Of a DNA stretch of 27,683 nucleotides, positions 16,888 to 24,475 are shown piece by piece. Origin of the DNA: Gemmataceae bacterium (GTDB taxonomy: Bacteria > Planctomycetota > Planctomycetia > Gemmatales > Gemmataceae). The notes beneath the pieces are model-generated. The model had not been told where the DNA came from and did no database searches. It saw nothing but the letters and a program-made list of their open reading frames with translations. A program made the position numbers and the translations under genes. Each line of letters opens with the position of its first letter. Within the stretch, counting starts at the first letter, position 1. The stretch lies in assembly GCA_947490035.1 (NCBI GenBank), contig CANLGS010000002.1, positions 1-27,683 on the forward strand. The letters run 5' to 3'.

Positions 16888-18138
16888 ATGCTGCGTGCCG
16901 GTCTCACATTCGCCATACTCGTCGGCCTCGCCGTGCCCGCCACGGCCGCCCCGCCGTCGCCCGACCCGAAGTCGCTGGAGATTTCGCAGGAAGAACTGTC
17001 GAAGGCCCGCGAACTCGTGCGCAAGCTCGGCAGCGAGACGTTCCTCGACCGCGAGGACGCCGAGCGCGACCTCGCCGCGATGGGCCGCACCGCCCGCGTC
17101 GCGCTGCTCGACGGCGCCAACACCGACCCGGACCCCGAAGTCCGTGCCCGGTCCCGCGCGCTGGTGTCGCGGGCGATTTCCCTCGAAATGAAGGCCCGGC
17201 TCGACACGTTCCTGGCTGACACCGACGGCAAGTATGAACACGAACTGCCCGGCTGGAACCGGCTGCGGTCCGTGGTCCGCGGCGACTGGAGCATGTTCGG
17301 CTGGACGTGGGCCGGCCGGGCCGTCGGCGACAAGGCCGCGCGCGACCTGTTCGTCGAGTTCCTCAACGCCCCCGGCGGGCGCAAACTGCTCGCCGCCCTC
17401 GGGTCGGGCACCGACAACCTCGGCTCGGCCGTCGCCGCGCTGAAGCAAGAACTGTACTACGTGCGCATCGGCCGCGCCGGCACCAACCCGCGGACCGTGA
17501 CGGCGATGGAGGTGGCGGTCATCATGTTCGTGGACTCGCAGGTGCCGTTCAAGGGCGGCGGCGGCCGGAACAACCTCTTCACGAACGTGATCCAGACGTC
17601 GGGCATTCTCCAGAGCGCCAACGGCGCCGACGAGAAATCGGCCGCGCTGCGGGCGGTGCTGAACGCGTGGCTCGACACGCGCACCGACCCCATCGAGATG
17701 TACTCGGCGATGAACATCGCGAACAACGCGCAGAACAACGACGCCGCCGGCCGGCTGGCCGTCCGGCTGCTCAACGCGCCCGGCGCGCAGGGCGTCTACA
17801 AGGGGCTGGCGCTCGCCACCATCGTGCGCCTGAAGATGACCGACCAGCTGCCCGCCATCGAGAAGGCGTTCTCCGACGCATCGGTGCTGTCCACCACGAT
17901 TCGGGTGGTGAACGGCGTGCAGGTCCGCCAGTCGATCGAGGTGCGCGACGCGTCGCTCGCCGCCATCCTGGTGATGACCGGCCAGAACCCGGAGGACTAT
18001 GGCTTCGACGCCTTCCCCAAGACTCCGACCTTCTCCTACTCCTACGCCCGGATCGCCGACGAGAAGCGGACCGCGGCGTTCATGAAGTACGGCTGGCGGC
18101 AGTTGAAAGAGGGCATCAAATCGTCCGAGGGGAAGTAA
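16888..18138 (+). CDS. Secreted HEAT-like repeat protein, paralog 1
   Basis: A 416-residue exported protein of unknown function. The signal peptide MLRAGLTFAILVGLAVPATA is followed by PPSPDPKSLEISQEELSKARELVRKLGSE. Then comes a HEAT-like helical motif (FLDREDAERDLAAMGRTARVALLDGANTDPDPEVRARS) that in planctomycetes marks small alpha-solenoid segments. The rest is mostly helical, with a Gly-rich loop (KGGGGRNNLF), and ends AAFMKYGWRQLKEGIKSSEGK. It is clearly homologous to the next gene: SKARELV, DPDPE(V/I)R, YGF, EKR.AAF.K.GW. The start at 16888 has GAGGG upstream and gives the signal peptide. A short upstream extension in frame is unlikely to be translated. Confidence 0.8.
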   Translation: MLRAGLTFAILVGLAVPATAAPPSPDPKSLEISQEELSKARELVRKLGSETFLDREDAERDLAAMGRTARVALLDGANTDPDPEVRARSRALVSRAISLEMKARLDTFLADTDGKYEHELPGWNRLRSVVRGDWSMFGWTWAGRAVGDKAARDLFVEFLNAPGGRKLLAALGSGTDNLGSAVAALKQELYYVRIGRAGTNPRTVTAMEVAVIMFVDSQVPFKGGGGRNNLFTNVIQTSGILQSANGADEKSAALRAVLNAWLDTRTDPIEMYSAMNIANNAQNNDAAGRLAVRLLNAPGAQGVYKGLALATIVRLKMTDQLPAIEKAFSDASVLSTTIRVVNGVQVRQSIEVRDASLAAILVMTGQNPEDYGFDAFPKTPTFSYSYARIADEKRTAAFMKYGWRQLKEGIKSSEGK

Positions 18139-18172
18139 TCGCGGGGCGTGCGGTTGCCGTCGTATGTTGTAA

Positions 18173-18215
18173 CGGGGCGCGTCGGCGCGCCGGATTGTGG
18201 TTGGCGCCGGCCCCG
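18173..18215 (+). other. Bulged stem-loop between the two paralog genes
   Basis: CGGGGC pairs with GCCCCG and CGGCGC pairs with GCGCCG. This gives 12 bp with a 4-nt bulge (GCGT) on one side and a 15-nt loop. It is 35 bp after the first paralog and 68 bp before the second. No T-run follows. It may attenuate or process the transcript. Confidence 0.4.
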
Positions 18216-18282
18216 CGATGCGTCATCCTTGAGGTGTCGCGGGATGCGCGAACGATCCGAACATGCGTTTGAGGGGCAATTC

Positions 18283-19680
18283 ATGAGCCGGCTTCGGGCG
18301 ATGCTGTTGGTGTGCGGCGTGTTCGCGGTGGTCCCGGCGTTCGGTGCCTCCCCGGACCCGAAAGACCTGACCGTGCCGCCGGAGGAGTTGTCCAAGGCGC
18401 GCGAACTCGTCAAGCGGATGGGCAGCGAGGGCTACCGCGAGCGCGAGGAGGCGCAGGCCGAACTCGCCAAGATGGGCCGCGCCGCGAAGCAGGCGGTCCT
18501 CGAAGGCGCGACCACCGACCCCGACCCCGAAATCCGCTCGCGCAGCACGCGGCTGCTGCCGAAGGCCGAGGCCGACGACCTGAAGGCCCGCATCGACACC
18601 TTCCTCGAAGACAAAGAGAGCAAGTTCGACCACGACCTGCCCGGCCTCAAGTCGTTCCGCAAGTCGCTCGGCGCCACCCCGAAGGCGCGCGAGTTGTACG
18701 TCGAAATCCTCAAGTCGCCGTACAACCTGGAACTGTTCGCCGCGATGGACCGGGGCAACGTCGAGGGCGGCCGCGCTGCTTCCGACCGCCGCAACACGCT
18801 GTGGAGCGACATGCAGCACCGGAACAACTTCCCCGGCGGCGGGACGCCGGGCCGTCAGCCCAAGCAGCCGACCCTCGCCGACATCGCCGCCGTGCTGTTC
18901 GCCGAGTCCGAAATCCCCTACGAGTTCATCCCGCGAACTACCATCCAGTGGCAACAGGTGAGCGGCGTCCTGCTGTTCCAACAAGGCGCTTCCCAGCAGG
19001 CCATCAACGGCGGCGGCGGACCCCACGCCGACGCGTACAAGCTCATCGTCGGCAAGTGGCTCGCCAACCGCCACGACCCGATGGACCTGGCCCAACTCGT
19101 CCACCAACTCGCCAACCTCCGGCAGTTCCCCGAGGCCGCGCCGCTGCTCCGCCGCACCGCGCTGATGGGCGGCGGCATCAACATCGGGTACGCCAAGGGC
19201 CAGGCGCTCAACATGCTGGTCCAACAGCGCGGCAAGGAAGAGGCCGGGTTCCTCCGGGCGATCATTCGCAACGAGGTGCGGGTAGGTGACTACCCGGACG
19301 TGTTCAAGAAGGGCGAGAACCCGGACAAGGTCGTCACGGCGAACAGCGACGAGATGGTCACGCAGGTGTGGTTCCAGCGGAACATCAACGGCGGCGGTCA
19401 GCCGGAGATGCACTCGGTGACGATGCGCGACGTGGCCTTCGCGTACCTGCTCACACAAGCCGGCCAGAACATGAAGGAGTACGGGTTCGAGACGCAGCCG
19501 AACCAGAACTTCAACCCCACGCCCGCCGGGTTCGGCCAGTACGCGTTCACCTCCGAGGAGAAGCGGCACGCCGCGTTCGTCAAGTTCGGCTGGTACCAGA
19601 TGAAGCAGAACCTCAAAGACCCGGCCCCGCGCGGCGCTGGCGAACTGCCCCGCGGCCTGCTGCCGCCCGGCCCCAAGTGA
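18283..19680 (+). CDS. Secreted HEAT-like repeat protein, paralog 2
   Basis: A 465-residue exported protein, paralog of the preceding gene. The signal peptide MSRLRAMLLVCGVFAVVPAFG leads into PDPKDLTVPPEELSKARELVKRMGSE, the HEAT-like unit YREREEAQAELAKMGRAAKQAVLEGATTDPDPEIRSRS, then a longer, less conserved middle with Gly/Asn/Gln-rich loops (FPGGGTPGRQPKQP, QAINGGGGPH). The C-terminus (YGFETQ, EEKRHAAFVKFGWYQMKQNLKD) aligns with the first copy. The start at 18283 has GAGGGG 8 nt upstream. The pair probably arose by tandem duplication followed by strong divergence. No catalytic motif is visible, and a scaffold or binding role would be a guess. Confidence 0.82.
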   Translation: MSRLRAMLLVCGVFAVVPAFGASPDPKDLTVPPEELSKARELVKRMGSEGYREREEAQAELAKMGRAAKQAVLEGATTDPDPEIRSRSTRLLPKAEADDLKARIDTFLEDKESKFDHDLPGLKSFRKSLGATPKARELYVEILKSPYNLELFAAMDRGNVEGGRAASDRRNTLWSDMQHRNNFPGGGTPGRQPKQPTLADIAAVLFAESEIPYEFIPRTTIQWQQVSGVLLFQQGASQQAINGGGGPHADAYKLIVGKWLANRHDPMDLAQLVHQLANLRQFPEAAPLLRRTALMGGGINIGYAKGQALNMLVQQRGKEEAGFLRAIIRNEVRVGDYPDVFKKGENPDKVVTANSDEMVTQVWFQRNINGGGQPEMHSVTMRDVAFAYLLTQAGQNMKEYGFETQPNQNFNPTPAGFGQYAFTSEEKRHAAFVKFGWYQMKQNLKDPAPRGAGELPRGLLPPGPK

Positions 19681-19690
19681 TACGGATTCT

Positions 19691-19763
19691 CTTGTGGCAC
19701 AGACATTCCTGTCTGTGCGGTCGGCCCCTCGAAGCACACAGACAGGAATGTCTGTGCCACAAG
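19691..19763. repeat. CACAGACA-TTCC-TGTCTGTG palindrome between convergent genes
   Basis: Perfect 27-nt arms (19691-19717 and 19737-19763) flank a 19-nt centre. Each arm is itself a hairpin of CACAGACA with TGTCTGTG, with loop TTCC on one strand and GGAA on the other. It lies 10 bp after the paralog 2 stop and 57 bp before the stop of the convergent nucleotidyltransferase gene. Peptides from this repeat (AQTFLSV, HRQECLC) appear in the shadow frames. Confidence 0.85.
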
Positions 19764-19819
19764 ACCAAGACAGAAGAATCCGATCGCTCCGTGACCGGAC
19801 GACACAGACCCACCCGTTC

Positions 19820-20392
19820 TCATTTCCGCCGCAACTCGGTACTCGACACGTCGGCCCGGAAGTCCGCCTCCGTCAGCGGGACGAACAACTCCGCGAACTC
19901 CGCGAGCGTGTCCGCGTCCCACGTGCGGAACGCGCCGCCGGCATCGACGCGCCCGCCGATCACCAACCGGCAGCCGCGATCCAACAGCTTGCGCAGCGCC
20001 GCGTCGCGGGCCGCTTCGCCGCCGTAGTATTTCGGGTCAATGACACGAACGGCGGTGTCCCAGCCCAGCACGAACGCGGCACCGGGGAACAGATCGGCCT
20101 TCGCGTCGAAGGTCGCGGCCCGCGTGACCCACACCGGCGCGACGCCCACAAACTGCGCCAGACGGCGCTCCACTTCGTCACGCGGCAACTCGGACTTGTC
20201 GGCGTTCACGACGGACAGTTCAAAGTGAACCTCGGCGCCGAGGTGTGCGGCCGCGGCGGCGGCGAGTCGGGTGTGCCCGTGGTGCAACGGGTTGAACGAA
20301 CCGGGCAGGATCGCGCCCGGCCGCTGCCCGACGCGCGCGGCGCCGGCGGGTTCGACGCACACCACGGGGTGAGTGGAGAGCAGATGCCACAT
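19820..20392 (-). CDS. Cytidylyltransferase-like nucleotidyltransferase (NadD-like)
   Basis: A 190-residue protein with the HxGH nucleotidyltransferase fold. It shows GSFNPLHHGHTRLA (31-44, with HHGH at 37-40 contacting nucleotide phosphates), a central Rossmann region (GAAFVLGWDTAVRVIDPKYYGG), and the C-terminal SSTELRRK (183-190), equivalent to the ISSTxIR motif that closes the active site. The overall pattern is closest to nicotinate/nicotinamide mononucleotide adenylyltransferases, but GWDT replaces the usual G.D, so the substrate is uncertain. The start at 20392 (MWHLLSTHP) lacks a good Shine-Dalgarno. The longer frame starting at 20458 would run through the repeat at 20410-20484 and is less likely. 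Confidence 0.72.
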   Translation of the reverse strand: MWHLLSTHPVVCVEPAGAARVGQRPGAILPGSFNPLHHGHTRLAAAAAAHLGAEVHFELSVVNADKSELPRDEVERRLAQFVGVAPVWVTRAATFDAKADLFPGAAFVLGWDTAVRVIDPKYYGGEAARDAALRKLLDRGCRLVIGGRVDAGGAFRTWDADTLAEFAELFVPLTEADFRADVSSTELRRK

Positions 20393-20409
20393 GAATGCGG
20401 CCGGTGTTT

Positions 20410-20484
20410 GGCGAACCCCGCCCGCAAGGGCGGGGGTAAAGTGACAGGGGAGTCGCACCCCCGCCCTTGCGGGCGGGGTTCGCC
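20410..20484. repeat. CCCCGCCC-GCAA-GGGCGGGG palindrome, downstream of the DPP-IV-like gene
   Basis: Perfect 28-nt arms (20410-20437 and 20457-20484) flank a 19-nt centre. Each arm is itself a hairpin of CCCCGCCC and GGGCGGGG, with loop GCAA on one strand. The last base overlaps the stop codon of the peptidase gene. The arms are identical to those at 22593-22665. Confidence 0.88.
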
Positions 20485-22580
20485 TACTTACTCCGCGGTT
20501 CGACCCCGAGCATGTTCCGCACGAAGAAGTCCATCCTTCGCCGGTTACCGTAGGGCGATTCGGCCGCGCCGTGACCGGCGCCCGGCACGATCAGCAGGTC
20601 GAAGTCTTTGTCCGCTTTGATGAGCGCGTTGGCGACCTGCATCGTACTCGCCGGGTCCACGTTGCGGTCGAGTTCGCCCACCACGAGCATCAGCTTGCCC
20701 TTCAGCTTGTGCGCCTGCGTGACGTTCGACTGCTCCGCGTAGTGCGGGCCGACCGGCCACGACATCCACAACTCGTTCCACCAGATTTTGTCCATGCGGT
20801 TGTCGTGACACCCGCAGTCACTGACCGCGACGGTGTAGAAATCGCCGAACGCGAGGAGGGCACGAGTGCTGCTTTGCCCGCCGGCGCTGCCGCCGTAGAT
20901 GCCGACGCCCTTCGAGATGTCCATCTCCTTGTGCTTCTCGGCTGCGGCCTTGATCCACGGAATGCGGTCCGGGAACCCGCTGTCGCCGAGGTTCTTCCAG
21001 CACACGTCGTGGAACGCCTTCGAGCGCCAGTTGGTGCCCATGCCGTCGATCTTCACGACGATGAACCCGAGTTCGGCCATGCGCAGTTCGGACGGCGACG
21101 CGGTGAAACCCTTGCGCACGTGGTGGTCGTGCGGCCCCGCGTAGATGTATTCGAGGACGGGATACTTCTTCTTCGGGTCGAAGTTGCTCGGACGAATGAT
21201 GTACCCGTGGATGTCGGTCTTGCCGTCGCGGCCCTTCGCTACGAAGCGTTCGGGGAAACTCCACCCAGTTTTCAGGAGCGCGGTCGCGTCGGCCTTTTCG
21301 AGGTCGCACACCTTCTTGCCGTCGGCCGTGCGGCGCAGTTCCGTCACCGGTGGTAGATCGACGCGCGAGTACGTGTCGATGAAGTGCTTCCGATCCGGGG
21401 AGTATTCGACGCTGTGCGTGCCGTCGCCGTCGGTGAGTTTCACGAGACCGGTGCCGTCGAACTTCACGCGCGCGAAGTGGACGTGATACGGGTCTTGCTC
21501 CGCGTGAACGCCGAGAACGCGTAACCACACTTCGCGGGCTTTCACATCGACGCGCTCCACACCGCGAACGACCCACTCGCCCCTCGTGATGTTCTTCGAT
21601 TTGCCGGTTGCGAGATCGACAAGGTAGAGATGATTCCAGCCGTCCTGCTCGCTCATCCAGATGACTTCATTGGTGTCGTCGAGGTAGTTGACGTAGAGCT
21701 TGTTGGCGTAGTCGAAGAACGTCTTGCATTCCTCGTTGACGACGGCCGTGACCTTGCCGGTTTCGGTGTCGATGTCGAGCAGGCGCATGACCGTGTGGCC
21801 GCGCTGGTTGTACGTGAAGTGGAAGTGTTTCGAGTCCTTCGACCAGTGCTGATCGCCGACCGCCCACGGGTTCGGGAACAGTTCGTCGGACACCGCGATT
21901 TCCTTCTTGGTCTCGATGTCAAAGAGGTGCGGCTTCGGCAGCGGGATGGGGTCGCCCGGCTTGAGGTAGTTGTACGTGGACGTGACCGGCTGAAGCTGCG
22001 TGCGTGGCGACGACTCGACGAGCGTGACCTTGCGGTCGCCGCCGGCTTTGGTCTTGACAGCGACGAGTTTCTTCGAGTTCGGCGACCAGTGGAAGCGACC
22101 GTAAGAGTCGTCCGCGGTGCCGTCCGTGCTGAGTTGCGTCTCTTCCTTCGACTTGGCGTCGCGCAGCCAGACGTTGTTGTCCTTGGTGAACGCGGCCCAC
22201 TTCCCGTCGGGCGAGTCACCGCCGCGCCGCGGTTGTTGAAGCACGCGAACGAACGCCGCGTCCTCGTCGCTTTGCTCTTCTTCCTCGAAGCCCTTCTTCT
22301 TCGGCGGGTCGCTTGGCTTCGCGTCCTTCGGCAACTTGTCCTCGGTGACGACCTCGCGCGTGCCCTTCGCGACATCGACCAGTACGAACTCCTTCTTCGC
22401 GTTCTTGTACCAGAAGCGGTCGCCGTCCGGCGTCCAGTTGGCTTCGACCTTCGCGGACGTGACCTTGCCCGCGGTCCACTTGAACACGCTGTTCGCGCGC
22501 TCGTAGTCGTCTTTCGTGCCCTGCGCGGCCGCGAGGGGCGCGAGGATGAGGAGAACGAGAAAGGCGATTGGGCGGCGCAT
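20484..22580 (-). CDS. Secreted S9 family peptidase (dipeptidyl-peptidase IV-like)
   Basis: A 698-residue exported serine peptidase. The signal peptide MRRPIAFLVLLILAPLAAAQ is followed by the DPP-IV-type N-terminal propeller (WTPDGDRFWYKN, DSPDGKWAAFTKDNNVWLRD) and the C-terminal hydrolase domain. The triad: Ser565 in YGGSAGG, Asp638 in GELDRNVDP and His670 in GAGHGAAES. DRNVDP and the YAGPHDH region match the S9B (DPP-IV) group rather than S9C. An acidic insert (KKKGFEEEEQSDEDA) interrupts the propeller near residue 110. The start at 22580 is preceded by AGAGGTT and gives the signal peptide; the longer frame begins in the repeat. Almost identical palindromes lie on both sides of the gene. 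It is on the same strand as argG but separated by a palindrome. Confidence 0.92.
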   Translation of the reverse strand: MRRPIAFLVLLILAPLAAAQGTKDDYERANSVFKWTAGKVTSAKVEANWTPDGDRFWYKNAKKEFVLVDVAKGTREVVTEDKLPKDAKPSDPPKKKGFEEEEQSDEDAAFVRVLQQPRRGGDSPDGKWAAFTKDNNVWLRDAKSKEETQLSTDGTADDSYGRFHWSPNSKKLVAVKTKAGGDRKVTLVESSPRTQLQPVTSTYNYLKPGDPIPLPKPHLFDIETKKEIAVSDELFPNPWAVGDQHWSKDSKHFHFTYNQRGHTVMRLLDIDTETGKVTAVVNEECKTFFDYANKLYVNYLDDTNEVIWMSEQDGWNHLYLVDLATGKSKNITRGEWVVRGVERVDVKAREVWLRVLGVHAEQDPYHVHFARVKFDGTGLVKLTDGDGTHSVEYSPDRKHFIDTYSRVDLPPVTELRRTADGKKVCDLEKADATALLKTGWSFPERFVAKGRDGKTDIHGYIIRPSNFDPKKKYPVLEYIYAGPHDHHVRKGFTASPSELRMAELGFIVVKIDGMGTNWRSKAFHDVCWKNLGDSGFPDRIPWIKAAAEKHKEMDISKGVGIYGGSAGGQSSTRALLAFGDFYTVAVSDCGCHDNRMDKIWWNELWMSWPVGPHYAEQSNVTQAHKLKGKLMLVVGELDRNVDPASTMQVANALIKADKDFDLLIVPGAGHGAAESPYGNRRRMDFFVRNMLGVEPRSK

Positions 22581-22592
22581 GGGAACCTCTTT

Positions 22593-22665
22593 GGCGAACC
22601 CCGCCCGCAAGGGCGGGGGTGTTGGGAGTGGGATCGCACCCCCGCCCTTGCGGGCGGGGTTCGCC
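22593..22665. repeat. CCCCGCCC-GCAA-GGGCGGGG palindrome, between argG and the DPP-IV-like gene
   Basis: Perfect 28-nt arms (22593-22620 and 22638-22665) flank a 17-nt centre. The arms are identical to those at 20410-20484; only the centres differ. The right arm abuts the argG stop codon (22666-22668) and the left arm begins 13 bp before the peptidase start. Confidence 0.88.
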
Positions 22666-23925
22666 TCAGCGTGTTGCCCACGCGGGCACCGTCACCTGGC
22701 CGTTCGCGGCCAGCGCGCGGGCGCTGACTTGCAGCACGCGGAGGAACCCCTCGCTGTCCGCGTGGTCGAACGTACCGATCGCCTCCATGCTCGCGTTCGC
22801 TTCCGAGTACATCTGGTGCGGCACGCCCTCCGCCGACTCGAACTCCGCGCGGCCCTTGTACAGCTTCACCTTGATCGTACCGGTCGCGAGGTCGTTGATC
22901 GGCGCCAGTGCGGAACGCGCCATATGGGTCGCGAGGTCGAAGCCGTAGCCCTGATAGATTTGCTTGGCGACGAACAGCGAGAGCTGGTCGAACAGCTCGC
23001 GCCCGCGGCGGTCGAGGACGAGTTGCAACAGGAACGCATAGGCCGAACCGAGCAGTTCCATGCCGGGCGCTTCGTACACGCCGCGCGACTTGATGCCCAC
23101 GAATCTATTTTCGACCAAGTGGGTCGCGATGCCGACCGCGTGCTTGCCGCCCAGCGCGTTCGCGGTCTGGATGGCCTGGAACGCGGTGGTCGCCTTGCCG
23201 TTGATCGCGACCGGGCGGCCCTTCACGAACTTCACGGTCACGCTTTCGGGCGCGTCGGGCGCGTCTTTCGGAAGCACGCCCATGCCGGGCTTGATGAACC
23301 AGGGTTCCGTCGTGAGGTGTTCCAACACACCTGCTTCGTGCGTGAGACCGAGCAGGTTCGCGTCGGTGGAATAGGGCGCGTTCTTGCTCGCCTTGATGGG
23401 CAGTTTGTGGCCGTTGCAGTAGTCGATCATCTCCGAGCGACCGGGGAACTTCGCGAGGAACGCCCGGTCGCGCCACGGGGCGTACACCGTGAACTCGGGC
23501 GCGAGCATGTTCGTGCAAAGCTGGAACCGCACCTGATCGTTGCCGCGCCCGGTCGCGCCGTGGCTCAGAACCGTCGCGCCGCGTTTCTTCATTTCGGGGA
23601 CCATCCCGGCGACGATGACGTGCCGGCCGATGCCGGTGGTGTTCCAGTACGCGCCTTCGTAGCGTGCCTGGAACTGAATGACTTCGATGCCGCTCTCCGC
23701 GATCATGTCGTGCAGCGGAATCGCGACGTAATCGGCGGCGCCGCAGGCCCGCATTCGCGTCTCGATCTCGTCGAAGTTGGACTCGTCCGGCTGTGCGATA
23801 TCGGCGGTGAAGCAGACGACGGTCACGCCGTTTTCGGTGAGCCACTTGGTAACGGTACAGGAGTCGAGGCCGCCGCTCGCGGCGAACGCGACCGTCTGGC
23901 CCTTCAGGTCGGCAACGGTGGTCAT
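22666..23925 (-). CDS. argG: Argininosuccinate synthase
   Basis: A 419-residue cytoplasmic enzyme that joins citrulline and aspartate with ATP to form argininosuccinate, the penultimate step of arginine synthesis. It shows the ATP pyrophosphatase P-loop AFAASGGLDS (13-22), then HGATGRGNDQVRFQ (citrulline/aspartate-binding region), APWRD and the family segment NAPYSTDANLLG. The start at 23925 (MTTVADLKG) has AGGAGAG 3 nt upstream and fits the family. The frame runs further upstream only as a translation of the repeat at 23936-24025. No other arg genes are adjacent. The gene is divergent from the JAMM peptidase, and the 106-bp gap is nearly all repeat. Confidence 0.96.
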   Translation of the reverse strand: MTTVADLKGQTVAFAASGGLDSCTVTKWLTENGVTVVCFTADIAQPDESNFDEIETRMRACGAADYVAIPLHDMIAESGIEVIQFQARYEGAYWNTTGIGRHVIVAGMVPEMKKRGATVLSHGATGRGNDQVRFQLCTNMLAPEFTVYAPWRDRAFLAKFPGRSEMIDYCNGHKLPIKASKNAPYSTDANLLGLTHEAGVLEHLTTEPWFIKPGMGVLPKDAPDAPESVTVKFVKGRPVAINGKATTAFQAIQTANALGGKHAVGIATHLVENRFVGIKSRGVYEAPGMELLGSAYAFLLQLVLDRRGRELFDQLSLFVAKQIYQGYGFDLATHMARSALAPINDLATGTIKVKLYKGRAEFESAEGVPHQMYSEANASMEAIGTFDHADSEGFLRVLQVSARALAANGQVTVPAWATR

Positions 23926-23935
23926 GAACTCTCCT

Positions 23936-24025
23936 GGCGAGCGGGGGGCGTAAGCCCCCTGTTGTTTGTCATTACAATTACGAAGTGCGGAACCAAGAAC
24001 AGGGGGCTTACGCCCCCCGCTCGCC
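23936..24025. repeat. GGGGGC-GTAA-GCCCCC palindrome filling the argG/JAMM divergent gap
   Basis: Perfect 28-nt arms (23936-23963 and 23998-24025) flank a 34-nt AT-richer centre (TTTGTCATTACAATTACGAAG region). The arms are identical to the element inside the helicase gene. The centre is the only AT-rich sequence in the gap, so promoters for both genes probably lie there. A weak minus-strand TTGGTT with TAATGA at 16-nt spacing is visible. Confidence 0.88.
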
Positions 24026-24031
24026 AAAACC

Positions 24032-24457
24032 ATGCCACCCTTCACCCGCATAACTCTCCCCGACTTGCTAATCGAAGAAGTAGTTCAGCACGCGCGCGAA
24101 GCCGCGCCTATCGAATGCTGCGGGCTGCTCGCGGGTCACATCTCCGAAGGGGTGGGCATCGCGACAACGCGCTTCGCCATTGCGAACGATTTGCGCGGCG
24201 TAACGGATTACCTCACGAACGCACGCGACATGCTCTTCGCCTTCCGCGCGATGCGAGAGCGCGATCTGGAACTGCTGGCGATCTACCACTCGCACCCGAC
24301 ATCGGACCCGGTGCCGAGCCGCCGCGACATCGAGGGCAACACCTACGGCGAGAGCGTCGTTCACCTGATCGTCGGGTTTGGCGCCGCGGAACCCGAAGTG
24401 CGCGCGTGGTGGCTCGCGGAGTCGGGTTACCGTGAAGCGGAATGGGCGGTAGAATAG
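24032..24457 (+). CDS. JAMM/MPN-domain metallopeptidase (M67 family)
   Basis: A 141-residue single-domain JAB1/MPN metalloprotease. Zinc-site residues are in order: Glu28 in PIECCGLLAG, His86 and His88 in YHSHP, Ser96 and Asp99 in SRRD. Bacterial members include CysO-cysteine peptidase (Mec) and peptidases that act on ubiquitin-like sulfur carriers. No ThiS/MoaD-like or E1-like gene is adjacent, so the substrate is unknown. The start at 24032 (MPPFTRIT) is 6 bp beyond the repeat at 23936-24025 and has no visible Shine-Dalgarno. The longer frame would be repeat sequence (GGLRPPLA). The gene is followed after 18 bp by the PD-(D/E)XK-like gene, so the two are probably one operon. Confidence 0.85.
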   Translation: MPPFTRITLPDLLIEEVVQHAREAAPIECCGLLAGHISEGVGIATTRFAIANDLRGVTDYLTNARDMLFAFRAMRERDLELLAIYHSHPTSDPVPSRRDIEGNTYGESVVHLIVGFGAAEPEVRAWWLAESGYREAEWAVE

Positions 24458-24475
24458 CCGCAAGGAGATTCTCGC

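Noticed and set aside
18223..19737. 504-codon minus-strand frame across the second secreted paralog
   Set aside because: The plus-strand frame has a signal peptide, Shine-Dalgarno and homology to its neighbour. The minus frame is low-complexity Val/Leu/Arg/Gly-rich sequence typical of antisense GC-rich frames.
22581..22610. Upstream start of the DPP-IV-like gene (and similar extended starts for argG, JAMM and the nucleotidyltransferase)
   Set aside because: The added residues are translations of the repeats (for example PALAGGVR or GGLRPPLA) and would precede signal peptides or family N-termini; starts with better context lie just downstream.
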